From: Paraburkholderia phytofirmans PsJN
GTDB lineage: Bacteria > Pseudomonadota > Gammaproteobacteria > Burkholderiales > Burkholderiaceae
DNA length: 64,000 nucleotides
Assembly (NCBI RefSeq): GCF_000020125.1
Contig: NC_010676.1
Span: 3,410,001 to 3,474,000 of the forward strand
Reading direction: 5' to 3'
How positions within the stretch are numbered: the stretch's first letter is position 1; each line of letters begins with the position of its first letter. The translations under genes and the position numbers were made by a program. Positions 1 through 9,648 of the stretch are shown here, one piece after another. The notes below the pieces were generated by a model, which saw nothing but the letters and a program-made list of their open reading frames with translations, was not told the DNA's origin and did no database searches.

Positions 1-1113
1 GTGCTCGGTTATCCGGCCGATCATCCGAATCGCGCGATTGCTCGCCAGTCGATCGACAAGCTCCTCGTCATCAAGGATGACGAAGCATATTGCCAGCCGT
101 GTCTGTCGCCGGTGTGGGATACGTCGCTCGCGGCTCATGCGTTGCTCGAAACCGGCGAGGCGCATGCCGAACAGGCCGCCGAACGCGGGCTCGCGTGGCT
201 GCGTCCGCTGCAGATTCTCGACGTGCGCGGCGACTGGATTTCGCGCCGTCCGAATGTGCGGCCGGGCGGCTGGGCGTTCCAGTACAACAACGCGCATTAT
301 CCGGACGTCGACGATACGGCGGTGGTCGCCATGGCGATGCAGCGCTCGGCAACGGTGACGCAATCCGATGTAGATCGCGACGCCATTGCGCGTGCGCGTG
401 AATGGGTGGTCGGCATGCAGAGCAGCGACGGCGGCTGGGGCGCGTTCGAGCCGGAAAACACGCAGTACTACCTGAACAACATTCCGTTCTCCGATCACGG
501 CGCCCTGCTCGATCCGCCGACCGCGGACGTCTCGGGCCGCTGCCTGTCGATGCTCGCGCAACTCGGCGAACTGCCGCAGAACAGCGAGCCGGCGCAACGT
601 GCGTTCGACTACATGCTGAAGGAGCAGGAATCGGATGGCAGCTGGTACGGCCGCTGGGGCTTGAACTACATCTATGGCACGTGGACCGCGCTGTGTTCGC
701 TGAACGCTGCCGGCCTGCCACACGACGACCCGCGCATGAAGCGCGCAGCGCAGTGGCTCCTGTCGATCCAGAACGAAGACGGCGGCTGGGGCGAGGGCGG
801 CGAGAGCTACAAGCTCGACTACCACGGCTACGAGCGTGCGCCGAGCACGGCTTCGCAAACCGCGTGGGCTCTCATGGGCCTGATGGCGGCCGGTGAGGTC
901 AATCACGAAGCGGTGGCGCGCGGCGTCGCGTACCTGGAGCGTGAACAGCGTGAGCACGGTCTCTGGGACGAAACACGTTTCACCGCGACCGGTTTCCCGC
1001 GTGTGTTCTATCTGCGTTATCACGGCTATCGCAAGTTCTTCCCGCTGTGGGCGCTGGCGCGCTTCCGTCATCTGAAGCGCAACGGCCTCACGCGCGTCGC
1101 GGTCGGGATGTAA
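1..1113 (+). CDS. shc: Squalene-hopene cyclase, C-terminal part (5' end outside window)
   Basis: Cyclises squalene to hopene at the inner membrane, the committed step of hopanoid synthesis. The visible 370 residues are roughly the C-terminal half of a family usually 630-680 aa long. The catalytic acid motif DVDDTA lies at residues 102-107, and several QW-type repeats follow (for example QSSDGGWG and QNEDGGWGEG). The frame is already open at base 1, so the true start lies upstream and the first GTG is not the start. The stop is only 3 nt from hpnG, which indicates one operon. This is among the surest calls in the window. Confidence 0.96.
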   Translation: MLGYPADHPNRAIARQSIDKLLVIKDDEAYCQPCLSPVWDTSLAAHALLETGEAHAEQAAERGLAWLRPLQILDVRGDWISRRPNVRPGGWAFQYNNAHYPDVDDTAVVAMAMQRSATVTQSDVDRDAIARAREWVVGMQSSDGGWGAFEPENTQYYLNNIPFSDHGALLDPPTADVSGRCLSMLAQLGELPQNSEPAQRAFDYMLKEQESDGSWYGRWGLNYIYGTWTALCSLNAAGLPHDDPRMKRAAQWLLSIQNEDGGWGEGGESYKLDYHGYERAPSTASQTAWALMGLMAAGEVNHEAVARGVAYLEREQREHGLWDETRFTATGFPRVFYLRYHGYRKFFPLWALARFRHLKRNGLTRVAVGM

Positions 1114-1116
1114 CGG

Positions 1117-1848
1117 ATGCCGTTTTCCACAAGCCTGTCAGCCGATGACGGCCGCAGTCCCTTGCCGGTGATCGTGGTGACGGGCATGGCGTTCGAAGCG
1201 CGCATCGCCCGCGGCGAAGGCGTCGAGGTCGTCTACGCGGCGCGCGCCGATCTGCTGGAGCGCGCGTTGAGCGCGGCGGTCGAACGCGGCTGTTCGGGCA
1301 TCGTCAGTTTCGGCACGGCGGGCGGTTTGGCGCCGGATCTGGAGCCGGGCTCGCTGATCGTCGCGGATGCCGTCGAGGGGCCGTTTGGGCGCCTCCAGAC
1401 CGATCGGCCATGGTCGGACAGGCTTGCGGCCGCGCTGGCCGCCGGGCCGCTCTCAACGCGTTTGCGGCGCGGTCTCGTGGCGGCGGTCACCGCGCCTTTA
1501 GTGAGCGCTGGCGACAAGGACGTGCTGCATCGCTCGAACGGCGCTTTGGCGGTGGATATGGAATCGCACATCGCCGGGGCGAAGGCCGCCGCGCATGGAG
1601 TGCCGTTTGCCGTGTGCCGCGCGATTATCGATCCGGCGTGGCGCACGCTGCCTTCGGCGGCGACCGCCGGTCTGCGCGACGACGGCAGCACGACGCTGGG
1701 ACCGATTTTGCGGGAATTGGTGCGACAGCCGTCGCAACTCGGCGCACTGATCCAGGTAGCCGTCGACGCCCGGGCGGCGCGCCTCTCGCTGGTCCAGGCA
1801 CGGCGCGCGATCGGCGAGGCGGGTGCTTTTCGAATGGCCGTCGCCTGA
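1117..1848 (+). CDS. hpnG: Hopanoid-associated nucleoside phosphorylase HpnG
   Basis: A 243-aa protein of the purine/uridine phosphorylase fold. In the hopanoid pathway HpnG removes adenine from adenosylhopane, the product of HpnH, to give ribosylhopane. Visible features are a phosphorylase-like glycine segment (SFGTAGGLAPDLEPGS, about residues 64-79) and a late VDMES segment, typical of the nucleoside-binding Met-Glu in this fold. It starts 3 nt after shc, so the two are co-transcribed, and its partner hpnH lies nearby on the other strand. The role follows from family knowledge; the location in the hopanoid locus supports it. Confidence 0.9.
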   Translation: MPFSTSLSADDGRSPLPVIVVTGMAFEARIARGEGVEVVYAARADLLERALSAAVERGCSGIVSFGTAGGLAPDLEPGSLIVADAVEGPFGRLQTDRPWSDRLAAALAAGPLSTRLRRGLVAAVTAPLVSAGDKDVLHRSNGALAVDMESHIAGAKAAAHGVPFAVCRAIIDPAWRTLPSAATAGLRDDGSTTLGPILRELVRQPSQLGALIQVAVDARAARLSLVQARRAIGEAGAFRMAVA

Positions 1849-1993
1849 AACGCACATAGCTGCGGGACTTTCCTTCTTATTCAGCAGGTATTGAAATATT
1901 AGGGAAAACCCTTATATTTGGTACAATGTCAGTGTTAACCCTAGGTCGTGAGGCGAACTCGCAGGCCTAGGCGCCTTGAACACGGAGTACCAA

Positions 1994-2473
1994 ATGAATT
2001 TTCACACCAGAAAGTGGGTCAAGCCCGAAGACCTGAACCCGAACGGCACGTTGTTCGGCGGCAGCCTCCTGCGCTGGATCGACGAAGAAGCCGCGATCTA
2101 CGCCATCTGCCAGTTGGACAATCAGCGCGTCGTGACCAAGTTCATGTCCGAGATCAATTTCGTCAGTTCGGCGCGGCAGGGCGACATCATCGAACTCGGG
2201 ATGACGGCCACGCATTTCGGCCGCACGTCGATCACGCTGCGCTGCGAAGTGCGCAACAAGATCACGCGCAAGAGCATCCTGACCGTCGAGAAGATGGTGT
2301 TCGTCAATCTCGACGAGAACGGCGAGCCGGCGCCTCACGGGCGCACGCAGATCCGTTATGCGGATGAAGCGTTTGCCCGCTATCGCGAAAATTCGCGGCC
2401 GGTGCCGCAAGGCGCGGTTGCCGTTGAAGAAGAGCGGGTTGCGTCGCGTGCCGAGGTAGATAGCCTGCATTGA
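1994..2473 (+). CDS. Acyl-CoA thioesterase, single hotdog domain (YciA/BACH-like)
   Basis: A 159-aa single-hotdog protein predicted to hydrolyse acyl-CoA. The opening segment NPNGTLFGGSLLRWIDEEAA (about residues 14-33) carries the conserved N, GG and DE positions of this family. The ATG at 1994 was chosen because GGAG at 1984-1987 is well placed; an in-frame TTG at 1976 is the alternative. It sits between hpnG and mlaA with its own upstream gap of about 145 bp, so a hopanoid role is not shown. The substrate is unknown. Confidence 0.88.
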   Translation: MNFHTRKWVKPEDLNPNGTLFGGSLLRWIDEEAAIYAICQLDNQRVVTKFMSEINFVSSARQGDIIELGMTATHFGRTSITLRCEVRNKITRKSILTVEKMVFVNLDENGEPAPHGRTQIRYADEAFARYRENSRPVPQGAVAVEEERVASRAEVDSLH

Positions 2474-2571
2474 ACCGGCTGCCTTGTTCTAACGCAGGTT
2501 GCGGCGCGTTGCGCGCCGAAGCGGTAAACGGTAGCTCGTCCGGTTCTGTGCCGGCGTCGAGTCCGGCTTTA

Positions 2572-2596
2572 CGGGGCGCCCGTTCTGGGCGCCCCG
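2572..2596. terminator. Strong GC hairpin between convergent genes
   Basis: A perfect 10-bp stem (CGGGGCGCCC, loop GTTCT, GGGCGCCCCG) lies between the ends of the thioesterase gene and mlaA. There is no T-tract on either side, so it is a likely but unproven bidirectional terminator or 3'-end stabiliser. Confidence 0.6.
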
Positions 2597-2611
2597 ACTA
2601 AATCCCAATAC

Positions 2612-3634
2612 TTATTGCGTCACCGGCGCTGAAGCCGGTTGTGCGCTGTTTGCCGGCGCGGCGGGCGGTGTCGGTGCGGCCGTGCCTGAAGCGCCGTTGG
2701 GCGCGGCAGCCGGCGCTGCCGGCGTCGACCCTGCCGCGCCGCTCGCCGGCGTTTCGCCTGGATCGCTGTAGTTGGGCACGCCGGCCGGCGCGCCCGTGGC
2801 AGCGCCAGAGGCGGCATTCGGGGCCTCCGCGGCGTCGCCCGGATCCGCGTAGTTCGGCAGCGCGCCAGCCGCCGGCGCGCCTGCCGCGGGTGCCGCCGAG
2901 GCGCCGGAATCGCCCTGATCGCCCTGATCGTCATAGTTCGGCAGCGGCGCTGCGTTGTCGCCGGTGCCGCGCAGACGCGCACGGCGCTGCTGCGTATAGG
3001 CATCGCGCACGAACGAGTACTTGTCGAGCGCTGCCTGCTGCAGCAGGTCCGATGCACCCAGCAGGTCTGAACGCACGCTCACGAACTGCAGCAAGTACAG
3101 CGGATTGCGCACCGCCGGCTCCATGTAGTTCAGCGGGTTGAATTTCACGTCGACGATCAGCCCCATGCTGTCACGCACTGTGCTCGGCCCGAACAGCGGC
3201 AGCACGAGGTAAGGGCCGGACGGAATGCCCCAGTGCCCCAGCGTCAGACCAAAATCCTGATGATGTTTGGGCAAGCCAGCCGGCGTCGCCCAATCGAGCA
3301 GGCCGCCCAGGCCGAAGGTCGAATTGAACGCGAAACGGACGATGTCTTCGGTCGCGTCGGTGATCTTCAATTGCAGCAGCGCGTTCGCGGCGTTGGACAG
3401 ATCGCCGAGATTCGAAAAGAAGTTGCTCACGGCGGTGCGCAACGGTTGCGGCGTTACCTTCTGGTAACCCTTCGCCACCGGAACGGCGACGTAGCGGTCC
3501 AGGCCGTCGTTGAAATTGAACACGACCCGGTTCATTGGTTCGAACGGGTCGCCGGGTTTGCGGTCGGGGCCGGTGGCGCAGCCAGAGATCAAACCGGTGG
3601 CGACGAGCGCCAGCGCGGCGTTACGCAGCTTCAT
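2612..3634 (-). CDS. mlaA: MlaA/VacJ family outer-membrane lipoprotein with repetitive C-terminal tail
   Basis: A 340-aa lipoprotein of the MlaA family, which removes misplaced phospholipid from the outer leaflet of the outer membrane. The signal peptide ends in the lipobox ISGC (Cys at about 19). The DPFEPMNRVVFNFND motif follows, then the family core up to about residue 225. Beyond this is an Ala/Pro-rich tail of roughly 110 residues with three PNY-D copies (PNYDDQGD, PNYADPGD, PNYSDPGE). The start is ATG at 3634, preceded by AAGGAA. It follows hpnN with only 2 nt between them, so it is co-transcribed with the hopanoid exporter. The tail function is unknown. Confidence 0.93.
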   Translation of the reverse strand: MKLRNAALALVATGLISGCATGPDRKPGDPFEPMNRVVFNFNDGLDRYVAVPVAKGYQKVTPQPLRTAVSNFFSNLGDLSNAANALLQLKITDATEDIVRFAFNSTFGLGGLLDWATPAGLPKHHQDFGLTLGHWGIPSGPYLVLPLFGPSTVRDSMGLIVDVKFNPLNYMEPAVRNPLYLLQFVSVRSDLLGASDLLQQAALDKYSFVRDAYTQQRRARLRGTGDNAAPLPNYDDQGDQGDSGASAAPAAGAPAAGALPNYADPGDAAEAPNAASGAATGAPAGVPNYSDPGETPASGAAGSTPAAPAAAPNGASGTAAPTPPAAPANSAQPASAPVTQ

Positions 3635-3636
3635 GC

Positions 3637-6252
3637 TTATATTCCTTTTTGCTTCGCGCGACGTGAGCGCGGCTTGCCCATCAACACGGGTTGAAACACC
3701 ACTGCGCCGATCAGTGTGCAGAACAGCGAGAGCGCCAGCAAGCGCCCCATGCTCGACGTCCCCGGATGGTGCGACAGCCAGAGGCTGCCGAACGCCGTCG
3801 CCGTGGTCGCCGCGCTGAACAGCACAGCGTGGGTCAGGCTCGACTGCAGTAGACCAGTCTGACCGTGGCGCCACGCCATCACGAAGTAGATCTTGAACGC
3901 TACGCCGACGCCGAGCATCAGCGGCAAAGCGATGATATTCGCAAAGTTCAGTGGCATGCCGAATACCACGCACAACTCGAGCGTCACGAGCGCCGATACC
4001 AGCAGCGGAACCAGCGTGCGCAGCATGTCGCCGACGCGCCGCAGGGCGATCCACAGCAGGATTGCAATCGAGACGAGCGCGTAGCCGGCGGCCTGCAGGA
4101 ACGCCTTGATGATGGTATCGGCGGAATGCAGGATCGAGATCGGCCCGCCGATCGCGCCCGGCTCCGCCTTCTTCACCGCGTGGGCGAAGTGGGCGAGCAT
4201 GACGTCGTCGTTCGGATCGGTGCCGGGCTTCACTTTCGGCGAGATGTCGACGAGCGCGCGGCCGTCCTTCGAGACCCAGGCCTTGGAGATTTCCTTGGGC
4301 AGATTCTCGTAGGTGATCTCGGTGGGTTGCAGCAGGTTGGCCAACTGCTTCAACGCAATGCGCAGCGTCTCGGACATCGCGGTTTCGGCGCGATCGCGCG
4401 TGGCGGCGTCGGTGGCGGCTAACTTCTGCAATGTGGCGGACAGATGCTTGGCTTCGGCGGCGCCGGGGCCCGGGTGATCGTCGGCGGCGAGCGAGAGCTG
4501 GTTCGACGCGCGCTTGAGCGCGGCGACGCGGATAGCGTCCGTTGCCTGCTGCGCGGGCTGCTGCTGCAGCGCGGGCAATAGCTGCTGCGCGGCGCTCGCG
4601 ATCAGCATCAGCTTCTGCTGCTGGTCGGCGGGAACGAAGGTGTCGAGCGTGTTGACGCGGCCCACTTCCGGCAATGTGCGCAGATGGGCGGCCATGCGGT
4701 CGGCGTCGGCGAGCGAGGGCGCGAGCACATGCACGTTGTTGACCGCGGCCTCCGGCGAGTCCTTCAGCGACAACAGCGTCTCCATCGACTCCGTATGCGG
4801 GTCCTTCAGATGCAGCGGGTTGAAGTCGAAGCGCAAATGCGTGAGCAACGGCGAGGCGCCGATCACGACGATCAGCGTGCCGATCAGCACCGGCTTGCGA
4901 TGATGATCGAGAAAATCGTCGACGGGCGCGAGTTGCTTGAAGCCGGGCGAACCGGCTTCGCCTGGCGGCCTGAAAATCTTCAGCAGGGCCGGCAGCAAAG
5001 TCATATTGGTGAAGTACGCGACGAACATGCCGACGCCCGCGATCTCGCCCAACTCGGACACGCCGCGGTAAGCCGTCGGCAGGAACGAGAAGAAGCTCAA
5101 TGCGACCGCGATCGCGGCGAGCGTGAGCGGCACGCCGATACTGTGCGACGTGTGCATCAGCGCAGCGGAAAGCCGGTTATCGCGATTGCGCTCCTCACGA
5201 TACTTGACGCCGAACTGCACGCCGAAATCGACCCCGAGCCCGACGAACAGCACCATGAAGGCGACCGAAATCATGTTGAGCGCGCCCACCAGCATCAAGC
5301 CGAGCGCCGCCGTGATCGCGAGTCCGACGAACAGCGTGATGAACACGGCTGCGATCATGCGGCCCGAGCGCAGCGCCAGCCACAAAATGATCAGCACGAC
5401 GATGAAGGTGCCGATACCGTTGAGCGCCGCGCCGTCCTTGACCGAAGCGAACTCTTCGTCGGCGAGCGGCTGTTCGCCGGTCAGACGGACGATAGCGCCG
5501 TAGCGCGATTCGAGGTGCAGCGCGGCGGCGGTGTCGCGGATCGACTTCGACGCCGACGCGCCCGGCTCCAGCGCGTCGTAGTTCACGACCGGCTGCACGA
5601 TGACGAAGGCGCGCGCGGGCTCGGCAGCCGCGCTCTTGTCGACCAGCGCGCGCCACGAGAAGGCGGCCGGCTGGCCGGCCAGCACGCGGTCGAGCGTGCT
5701 CGCGCTTTGCGACAGCAGATGGCTCATGTCGCCGAGCTTCACCTGACCGAGCTGAAGCGGCAGCAACAGACTCGTGGTCAGCGTGCCGGCAAGGCCGGTC
5801 AGGCTCGGATCGTGGGCGAGGGCGTTGACGAGCGGGCGCGACTGGACGAGCTGCGAGGTGGTCGACATGACCTCGTCGAGGGACGGGAACAGCAGGCCAT
5901 TGTGTTCGAAGAACGGGCCGCCGGCCGGCTGCGAAACCGCCACGAACTCCTTGGGATCGGCTTTGAGAGCCGTGGTCAGGGCTTGCGCGGCGGCATCGGC
6001 GAATTCCGGCGCGCGCGCTTCGACGACCACCAGCACGGTTTGGCCGCGATCCGGGAAGGCCTCGTCCACAGCGTGTTCGAGCGCCGACCATTGCTTGTCG
6101 TTCTCGATGAGACGGCTGATGTCCGTGTTGATCTTGAAGTTATAGGCAACGTAGAAACCGCTCAGAACGGCGAGCACGAGCGACAGCGCGACGACCTTTA
6201 ACGGATGACGCACTGAATACGCGACGAGACGGACAATAGATGACTTCAGCAT
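3637..6252 (-). CDS. hpnN: Hopanoid-associated RND/MMPL transporter HpnN
   Basis: An 871-aa inner-membrane RND (MMPL) protein of the HpnN type, which is needed to move hopanoids to the outer membrane. The layout is classic: one N-terminal membrane helix (about 15-38), a large periplasmic loop, a helix bundle, a second periplasmic loop and a second helix bundle near the C-terminus. The start at 6252 ([10 protein letters not shown]) places the first helix as in the family. The reading frame runs upstream to 6426 but that extension has no family features. It is directly followed by mlaA and is divergent from hpnM, which together suggests one envelope-trafficking module. Confidence 0.93.
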   Translation of the reverse strand: MLKSSIVRLVAYSVRHPLKVVALSLVLAVLSGFYVAYNFKINTDISRLIENDKQWSALEHAVDEAFPDRGQTVLVVVEARAPEFADAAAQALTTALKADPKEFVAVSQPAGGPFFEHNGLLFPSLDEVMSTTSQLVQSRPLVNALAHDPSLTGLAGTLTTSLLLPLQLGQVKLGDMSHLLSQSASTLDRVLAGQPAAFSWRALVDKSAAAEPARAFVIVQPVVNYDALEPGASASKSIRDTAAALHLESRYGAIVRLTGEQPLADEEFASVKDGAALNGIGTFIVVLIILWLALRSGRMIAAVFITLFVGLAITAALGLMLVGALNMISVAFMVLFVGLGVDFGVQFGVKYREERNRDNRLSAALMHTSHSIGVPLTLAAIAVALSFFSFLPTAYRGVSELGEIAGVGMFVAYFTNMTLLPALLKIFRPPGEAGSPGFKQLAPVDDFLDHHRKPVLIGTLIVVIGASPLLTHLRFDFNPLHLKDPHTESMETLLSLKDSPEAAVNNVHVLAPSLADADRMAAHLRTLPEVGRVNTLDTFVPADQQQKLMLIASAAQQLLPALQQQPAQQATDAIRVAALKRASNQLSLAADDHPGPGAAEAKHLSATLQKLAATDAATRDRAETAMSETLRIALKQLANLLQPTEITYENLPKEISKAWVSKDGRALVDISPKVKPGTDPNDDVMLAHFAHAVKKAEPGAIGGPISILHSADTIIKAFLQAAGYALVSIAILLWIALRRVGDMLRTLVPLLVSALVTLELCVVFGMPLNFANIIALPLMLGVGVAFKIYFVMAWRHGQTGLLQSSLTHAVLFSAATTATAFGSLWLSHHPGTSSMGRLLALSLFCTLIGAVVFQPVLMGKPRSRRAKQKGI

Positions 6253-6465
6253 GTAGGCGAACGTGGCCTTATCACGGTTGTTGTTTTTTACGAAAGTGCA
6301 CAAGTATACAGAGCCGGAGGGATCAGTCTCCGGTTCGGTAGCAAGTGCGGCTCCCGCACACGCTCTGCGGGGTGGGAACGCAATCTCGGTATACTGGTCT
6401 ATCCTGCTCACGCCGCGTGCTTGCAAGCCCGGCGGTGCTTACTTCTTTCAGGTTCTGTCGAGCGT

Positions 6466-7071
6466 ATGAAACGTTATCTGTCTGCTTTTCTGGCTGCGGC
6501 CTTGGTGTCCACCGCGGCATATGCGCAAAGCGCGCCCGACGCGGTGGTAAAAAGTGCTGTCGAGGGCACGGTGGCCGCGATGAAGGCTGACCCGCAGGCG
6601 CGCGGCGGCGACATGGCCAAGATCACCCAGCTGGTCCAGACACGCTTCCTGCCGGCCACGGACTTTCAGCGCACCACGCGCATCGCGGTCGGCAAGGCAT
6701 GGTCCACCGCGACGCCCGATCAGCAAAAGCAACTGTACGAGCAGTTTACGCTGCTGCTCACGCGCACTTATGCGGCCTCGCTGTCGCAACTGCGTGACCA
6801 GGACGTAAAGTTCAAGTTCGCGCCGGTCAACGTGCCGGCTGGCGCCAAAGACGTGGTCGTGCAATCGCACGTGCTGAGCAATGGCGGCGACGACGCGATC
6901 GACTATCGCATGACCAAGGATGCCGCCGGCTGGAAGGTCTACGACATCAACATGATGGGCGCGTGGCTGATCCAGGTGTATCAGACACAATTCGCCGATC
7001 AGATTTCCAAAGGCGGTATCGACGGGCTGATCAAGTTTTTGACCGCTCACAATGCGCGTAGCGCTGGGTAA
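6466..7071 (+). CDS. hpnM: Hopanoid-associated periplasmic protein HpnM (MlaC/Ttg2D family)
   Basis: A 201-aa periplasmic lipid-binding protein of the MlaC fold. A Sec signal peptide ends near residue 20 (TAAYA-QS). The mature domain carries the conserved TLLLTRTYAASL and GGWKVYDINMMGAWL-type segments (here AAGWKVYDIN). The start is ATG at 6466; an upstream TTG at 6421 would place 15 residues before the signal peptide. It is divergent from hpnN. In other hopanoid producers hpnM and hpnN are neighbours, and this pairing supports a role in ferrying hopanoids across the periplasm. Confidence 0.92.
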   Translation: MKRYLSAFLAAALVSTAAYAQSAPDAVVKSAVEGTVAAMKADPQARGGDMAKITQLVQTRFLPATDFQRTTRIAVGKAWSTATPDQQKQLYEQFTLLLTRTYAASLSQLRDQDVKFKFAPVNVPAGAKDVVVQSHVLSNGGDDAIDYRMTKDAAGWKVYDINMMGAWLIQVYQTQFADQISKGGIDGLIKFLTAHNARSAG

Positions 7072-7113
7072 CGGTTGATTCCCTCACGTCGCAACGAGTG
7101 AGGCATGAGGCAT

Positions 7114-7152
7114 AAAAAAAGCGCGGTGGCTGAATGGCCATCGCGCTTTTTT
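7114..7152. terminator. Bidirectional rho-independent terminator between hpnM and hpnH
   Basis: A 10-bp stem (7121-7130 with 7137-7146, loop TGAATG) is flanked by seven A and six T, so a U-run follows the hairpin on both strands. It serves hpnM on the plus strand and hpnH on the minus strand. Confidence 0.92.
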
Positions 7153-7195
7153 GCATACAGGACAGTGGGCGACGCGAGGCCGCCCGTTCGACCGC

Positions 7196-8350
7196 TCAGG
7201 TTGCGGCCGTCGCCGTCTGCACTTTCTTGCCCTTGCCCGACACCTTGATCTCTTCCAGCTTGATCTCGACGTGACGCGAGAAGACATACTCGGCGGGACG
7301 TTGCTTATCCAACGGAATGTCCTTCGTGAAAGCGCCCGACGTCTTCGGACCGCGCAGGCTGACCTTCAGCGCCTTCAGCGGATGCGTGACCGTATCCATC
7401 ACGGCGGTCGCTTCGAAGCCGCAGTGCACCATGCAGTCCGCGCACTTTTCGTAGTTACCCGTGCCGTATTTTTCCCACTGCGTGGTTTCCATCAGTTCCT
7501 TGAAGGTCTTCACGTAACCTTCGCCGACCAGATAGCACGGCTTTTGCCAGCCGAATACGGTACGCGCGGGGTTGCCCCACGGCGTGCATTCGTACGTCTG
7601 ATTGCCGGCCAGGAAGTCGAGGAACATGCTCGACTGGCTGAACGACCAGTTCTTGCCGTTGTTGCCGCGCTTGAAAATTTCGCGGAACAGGTGCTTGGTC
7701 TTGTCGCGGTTCAGGAAGTGCTGCTGATCCGGCGCGCGTTCGTACGCGTAACCCGGCGACACGGTGATGCCGTCCACGCCCATCGGGCCCAGCGTGTCGA
7801 AGAACGCAGCGACGCGTTCCGGCACGGCGTCGTTGAACAACGTGCAGTTGATGTTCACGCGGAAACCGCGGCGCTTCGCTTCCTTGATGGCGGCGACCGC
7901 CTTGTCGTACACGCCTTCCTGCGACACCGAGTGATCGTGCGCCTGCTGATCGCCGTCCAGGTGAACCGACCAGACGAAGTACGGATTCGGCTCGTAGTCG
8001 TCCATCTTCTTTTCCATCAGCAGCGCGTTCGTGCACAGGTACACGAACTTCTTGCGCGCCATGATGCCCTTCACGATCTGCGGCATTTCCTTGTGCAGCA
8101 GCGGTTCGCCGCCTGCGATCGAGACCACCGGCGCATTGCACTCGTCGACGGCTTCAAGGCATTCTTGCAGCGACAGGCGCTGATTCAAGATGGGATCCGG
8201 ATAATCGATCTTGCCGCAGCCATTGCAGGCGAGGTTGCAGCGGAACAGCGGCTCCAGCATCAGGGCGAGCGGGTAGCGTTTGTTACCGGACAGATGCTGA
8301 CGCATGATGTATGCGCCGACCCGGACTTTCTGTAGCAGCGGAATAGACAA
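7196..8350 (-). CDS. hpnH: Adenosyl-hopene transferase HpnH (radical SAM)
   Basis: A 384-aa radical SAM enzyme that joins a 5'-deoxyadenosyl group to hopene, giving adenosylhopane, the first C35 hopanoid. The cluster motif reads C38-NLA-C42-NG-C45, and GGEPLLHKE follows as the SAM-binding GGE element. A C-terminal Cys set (CTPWG, KPCYL and CADCMVHCG) suggests a SPASM-like extension. It starts 10 nt after ispH behind a very strong AAGGAGG ribosome site. HpnG, which acts on its product, lies at the start of the window. Confidence 0.95.
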   Translation of the reverse strand: MSIPLLQKVRVGAYIMRQHLSGNKRYPLALMLEPLFRCNLACNGCGKIDYPDPILNQRLSLQECLEAVDECNAPVVSIAGGEPLLHKEMPQIVKGIMARKKFVYLCTNALLMEKKMDDYEPNPYFVWSVHLDGDQQAHDHSVSQEGVYDKAVAAIKEAKRRGFRVNINCTLFNDAVPERVAAFFDTLGPMGVDGITVSPGYAYERAPDQQHFLNRDKTKHLFREIFKRGNNGKNWSFSQSSMFLDFLAGNQTYECTPWGNPARTVFGWQKPCYLVGEGYVKTFKELMETTQWEKYGTGNYEKCADCMVHCGFEATAVMDTVTHPLKALKVSLRGPKTSGAFTKDIPLDKQRPAEYVFSRHVEIKLEEIKVSGKGKKVQTATAAT

Positions 8351-8360
8351 GACGTCCTCC

Positions 8361-9305
8361 TTAAACTTCGCGTGCAGCGAGTGGTTGCATCAGCTTCGAT
8401 GGCAACTTGAATTCGACCTTTTCTTCACGGCCCGCCATCGTCGTGACATCGACGGGCCCCAATGCGCTCAGCGCATCAATTACGTTCTTGACCATCTCTT
8501 CCGGCGCCGAAGCGCCAGCCGTGATGCCGACGGTCTGCACGTTCGCAAACCATTCCGGCTTCACTTCCGAACCGTCGGCGACGAGATAGCTCGCCACGCC
8601 GCTTTCGCTGCCGATCTCGCGCAGCCGGTTCGAGTTCGAACTATTGGTTGCGCCCACCACCAGCAGCACGTCGACCTGCTTGCTCAACTCGCGGACCGCC
8701 GCCTGGCGGTTTTGCGTGGCATAGCAGATGTCGCGCGTATCCGGACCGACGATGTCGGTGAAGCGGCGCAGCAGCGCGTCGATAATGCCGCGCGTGTCGT
8801 CCACCGACAGCGTGGTCTGCGTGACATAGGCAAGCGGCGTGTCGACCGGCAGATCGAGGTGCGCGACCTCGGCCTCGCTCTGCACCAGCAGCACTTTGCC
8901 TGGAATCTGGCCGATCGTGCCTTCCACTTCCGGGTGCCCGGCGTGGCCGATCAGAATCAGCGTGCGGCCGGCGCCGACGTACTGGCGGCCCTGCACATGC
9001 ACTTTGGTGACCAGCGGGCAGGTCGCGTCGAGCACGTCGAGACCTCGTGCTTCGGCGTCGCGCTCGACTGTCTGAGCGACACCGTGCGCGCTGAAAATCG
9101 CCACGGCGCCTTGCGGCACTTCATCGAGTTCCTCGACGAAGCGCGCGCCTTTCTGGCGCAGATTGTCGACCACGTGCCGATTGTGAACAATCTCGTGGCG
9201 GACATACACAGGTGCGCCGTGTTGCTGTAACGCGCGATCGACGATCTCGATTGCGCGAACAACACCCGCACAAAAGCCGCGGGGTTGAGCAAGGATGACT
9301 CGCAT
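8361..9305 (-). CDS. ispH: 4-hydroxy-3-methylbut-2-enyl diphosphate reductase IspH
   Basis: A 314-aa [4Fe-4S] reductase that makes IPP and DMAPP in the last step of the MEP pathway. The three cluster cysteines are visible at C12, C96 and C194. The substrate-binding residues H41, H74, H124 and E126 (in HPEVEG) are also present. The start is [14 protein letters not shown]; the frame runs upstream to 9374 without family sequence. It is co-transcribed with hpnH, so isoprenoid supply is tied to hopanoid production. Whether another ispH copy exists in the genome cannot be seen here. Confidence 0.95.
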   Translation of the reverse strand: MRVILAQPRGFCAGVVRAIEIVDRALQQHGAPVYVRHEIVHNRHVVDNLRQKGARFVEELDEVPQGAVAIFSAHGVAQTVERDAEARGLDVLDATCPLVTKVHVQGRQYVGAGRTLILIGHAGHPEVEGTIGQIPGKVLLVQSEAEVAHLDLPVDTPLAYVTQTTLSVDDTRGIIDALLRRFTDIVGPDTRDICYATQNRQAAVRELSKQVDVLLVVGATNSSNSNRLREIGSESGVASYLVADGSEVKPEWFANVQTVGITAGASAPEEMVKNVIDALSALGPVDVTTMAGREEKVEFKLPSKLMQPLAAREV

Positions 9306-9648
9306 AAGTTGGCGAACTCCGACTGACGCGGGTTTCGAAGAAGTCGGTAAATCTGACTTTATCGCCGCGATCATCTAATTAGTTGACGTCTTGAGCCCCG
9401 GCGACGTGCCGGTACAGCAAAACCAAACGCGCATTCTAACGCTATCGGCCGGGCTTTGCTCTGGCGGCGCCCGGCGGGTGTTGGTGACGCGCCGCAGCAA
9501 CGGAACGATGCCCGGCGCGGCAGGCAACCGGTGGGGCAATGCGAATGCGGTAATGATTGCACGCTGCAGCGGTTTGACGGAACCCTTAAACTACGTAGTC
9601 CCGCGGCGCTTGGCGCCCGCATTACAAAAGGGTTTCGAGGCTCGCTGG
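9306..9648. promoter_or_regulatory. Divergent ispH/hpnC intergenic region
   Basis: This 343-bp gap lies between divergently read ispH and hpnC and must hold promoters for both. TTGACG at 9574-9579 resembles a -35 box, but no matching -10 is clear. A reading frame upstream of hpnC covers most of it but shows no homology, so I treat the region as non-coding. Confidence 0.5.

Noticed and set aside
3635..4054. Extended N-terminus of MlaA
   Set aside because: It reads into hpnN in another frame. The lipobox-bearing start at 3634 is correct for a lipoprotein.
4684..6201. Long plus-strand frame opposite hpnN
   Set aside because: It is antisense to a well-supported RND gene. Its translation is rich in Arg, Gln and Glu with no domain, as expected from the opposite strand of high-GC coding DNA.
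9391..9648. N-terminal extension of HpnC
   Set aside because: The added 86 residues have no family similarity. The internal ATG at 9649 gives the usual HpnC N-terminus.
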